In this document: positions 63,212 through 64,000 of the stretch, in pieces | How the letters are laid out: every line of letters begins with the position of its first letter | Numbering within the stretch: position 1 is the first letter of the stretch | DNA from: Bradyrhizobium sp. WSM1417 | Lineage (GTDB): Bacteria > Pseudomonadota > Alphaproteobacteria > Rhizobiales > Xanthobacteraceae | Assembly (NCBI RefSeq): GCF_000515415.1 | Contig: NZ_KI911783.1 | Location: forward strand, 4,082,392 to 4,146,391 | Direction: 5' to 3' | DNA length: 64,000 bases | The notes under the pieces: model-generated | Told to the model about the DNA's origin: nothing | The model's input: only the letters and a program-made list of their open reading frames with translations | Databases searched by the model: none | Program-made: the position numbers and the translations under genes

Positions 63212-64000
63212 GCAAGGAGCGCCTCTATCTGTTCGACACCACGCTGCGCGACGGCGCGCAGACCAATGGGGTCGATTTCACGCTGACCGACAAGCAAATC
63301 ATCGCCCAGATGCTCGATGAACTCGGCATCGACTATGTCGAGGGCGGCTATCCCGGCGCCAATCCGACCGACACCGAGTTCTTCGGCACCAAGCCGAAGT
63401 TTTCGCATGCGCGCTTCACCGCCTTCGGCATGACACGGCGGGCGGGGCGCTCGGTCTCCAACGATCCCGGTGTGGCCGGGCTGCTGGAGGCCAGGGCCGA
63501 CGCGATCTGCTTCGTGGCGAAGGCGTCGGCCTACCAAGTGCGCGTCGCGCTGGAGACGACGAAGGAGGAGAACCTCGCCTCGATCCGCGACAGCGTCGGG
63601 GCGGCCAAGGCCGCCGGCCGCGAGGTGATGCTCGACTGCGAGCATTTCTTCGACGGTTACAAGGAGGATTCCAGTTTCGCGCTCGCCTGCGCGAAAGCCG
63701 CCTATGAAGCCGGCGCGCGCTGGGTGGTGCTGTGCGACACCAACGGCGGCACCATGCCGAACGAGGTGGAGGCCATCGTTACTGAAGTGACGAAGCACAT
63801 CCCCGGCGATCATCTCGGCATCCACGCCCATAACGACACCGAGCAGGCGGTGGCGAATTCGCTCGCCGCGGTGCGCGCCGGCGCGCGCCAGATCCAGGGC
63901 ACGCTGAACGGCCTCGGCGAGCGCTGCGGCAACGCCAATCTCTGCTCGCTGATCCCGACCTTGAAGCTGAAGGCCGCGTTTGCCGACGCCTTCGAGATCG
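63208..64000 (+). CDS. cimA: citramalate synthase CimA (3' partial)
   Basis: 264 residues are visible before the window ends. The HMGL-like barrel has LFDTTLRDGAQTNGVDFTL (catalytic Arg and metal Asp), GGYPGANPTD, CDTNGGTMPNEV, and HAHNDTEQAVANSLAAV with metal His residues. GYPGANPTD and the overall start distinguish it from 2-isopropylmalate synthase and match CimA, which condenses acetyl-CoA and pyruvate in isoleucine or 2-ketobutyrate synthesis. The ATG overlaps the GNAT stop. Confidence 0.9.
   Translation, partial: MSKERLYLFDTTLRDGAQTNGVDFTLTDKQIIAQMLDELGIDYVEGGYPGANPTDTEFFGTKPKFSHARFTAFGMTRRAGRSVSNDPGVAGLLEARADAICFVAKASAYQVRVALETTKEENLASIRDSVGAAKAAGREVMLDCEHFFDGYKEDSSFALACAKAAYEAGARWVVLCDTNGGTMPNEVEAIVTEVTKHIPGDHLGIHAHNDTEQAVANSLAAVRAGARQIQGTLNGLGERCGNANLCSLIPTLKLKAAFADAFEI

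Overview
The window is high-GC, densely packed alphaproteobacterial DNA. The nosRZDFYLX layout, the FixK2/FNR-type boxes before nosR, TakP-like TRAP transport genes, DUF2059/DUF2865/DUF1289 secreted or small proteins, a CtrA-type motif and Rhizobiales-style palindromic repeats all point to a Bradyrhizobium-like chromosome. No rRNA, tRNA, CRISPR array, insertion sequence or origin was recognised. Both window edges cut genes: phaE at the left and cimA at the right.

Region by region: (1) 1-4437 is a tightly overlapping unit for polyhydroxyalkanoate synthesis: PhaE, class III PhaC, a fused acyl-CoA transferase and an alpha/beta hydrolase. (2) 4765-5637 is a ferritin-like/rubrerythrin-type protein, divergent from (3) 5833-14778, the complete nitrous oxide reductase operon nosRZDFYLX, followed by a frameshifted, internally deleted lactonase relic. 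(4) 15442-16839 is a decayed tyrosine integrase lying against the 5' end of dusA, which looks like the scar of a dusA-targeted genomic island. (5) 16873-23424 is a housekeeping stretch: aspartyl protease, DUF1289, a PleC/DivJ-like sensor kinase with a CtrA-type motif upstream, NhaD, a beta-hydroxyacid dehydrogenase, a VOC protein and an Mrp-type ATPase. (6) 23642-34181 is organised around TRAP transport: two paralogous substrate-binding proteins, one DctQM permease pair, and a TctDE-like two-component system and hydrolases between them. (7) 34351-39669 carries moaA, a lipoprotein, gph, rpiA, a DUF2059 protein and gor. (8) 39677-46250 carries a cupin protein, a zinc-ribbon mini-protein, a GCS2 ligase next to a class II glutamine amidotransferase, PaiB-like and MocR-like regulators and a SnoaL-like protein. 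(9) 46512-48599 is a TerB-like / small membrane protein / TerC / UPF0114 cluster. (10) 48636-54062 is rich in regulators (AraC, LysR, excisionase-like HTH, ModE-HTH plus substrate-binding domain) and ends in an aldehyde dehydrogenase with a palindromic operator candidate. (11) 54250-64000 returns to core metabolism: class II DAHP synthase, DgkA, NadE, a DUF2865 protein, CysS, a 37-residue membrane protein, a GNAT protein and citramalate synthase.

How the genes work together: the nos genes form one self-contained pathway. NosZ reduces N2O, NosDFY and NosL deliver copper or sulfur, NosR passes electrons, and NosX flavinylates NosR. The two upstream boxes suggest low-oxygen control. The PHA unit plausibly couples CoA-ester supply to polymerisation. 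The clearest evolutionary signals are the integrase/dusA scar, the gutted lactonase beside nosX, and a palindromic repeat that supplies the last codons and stop of a sensor kinase. I did not find a clearly new large system. The best candidates for undescribed biology are the TerB/TerC/UPF0114 membrane-stress cluster and the amidotransferase/GCS2-ligase pair.
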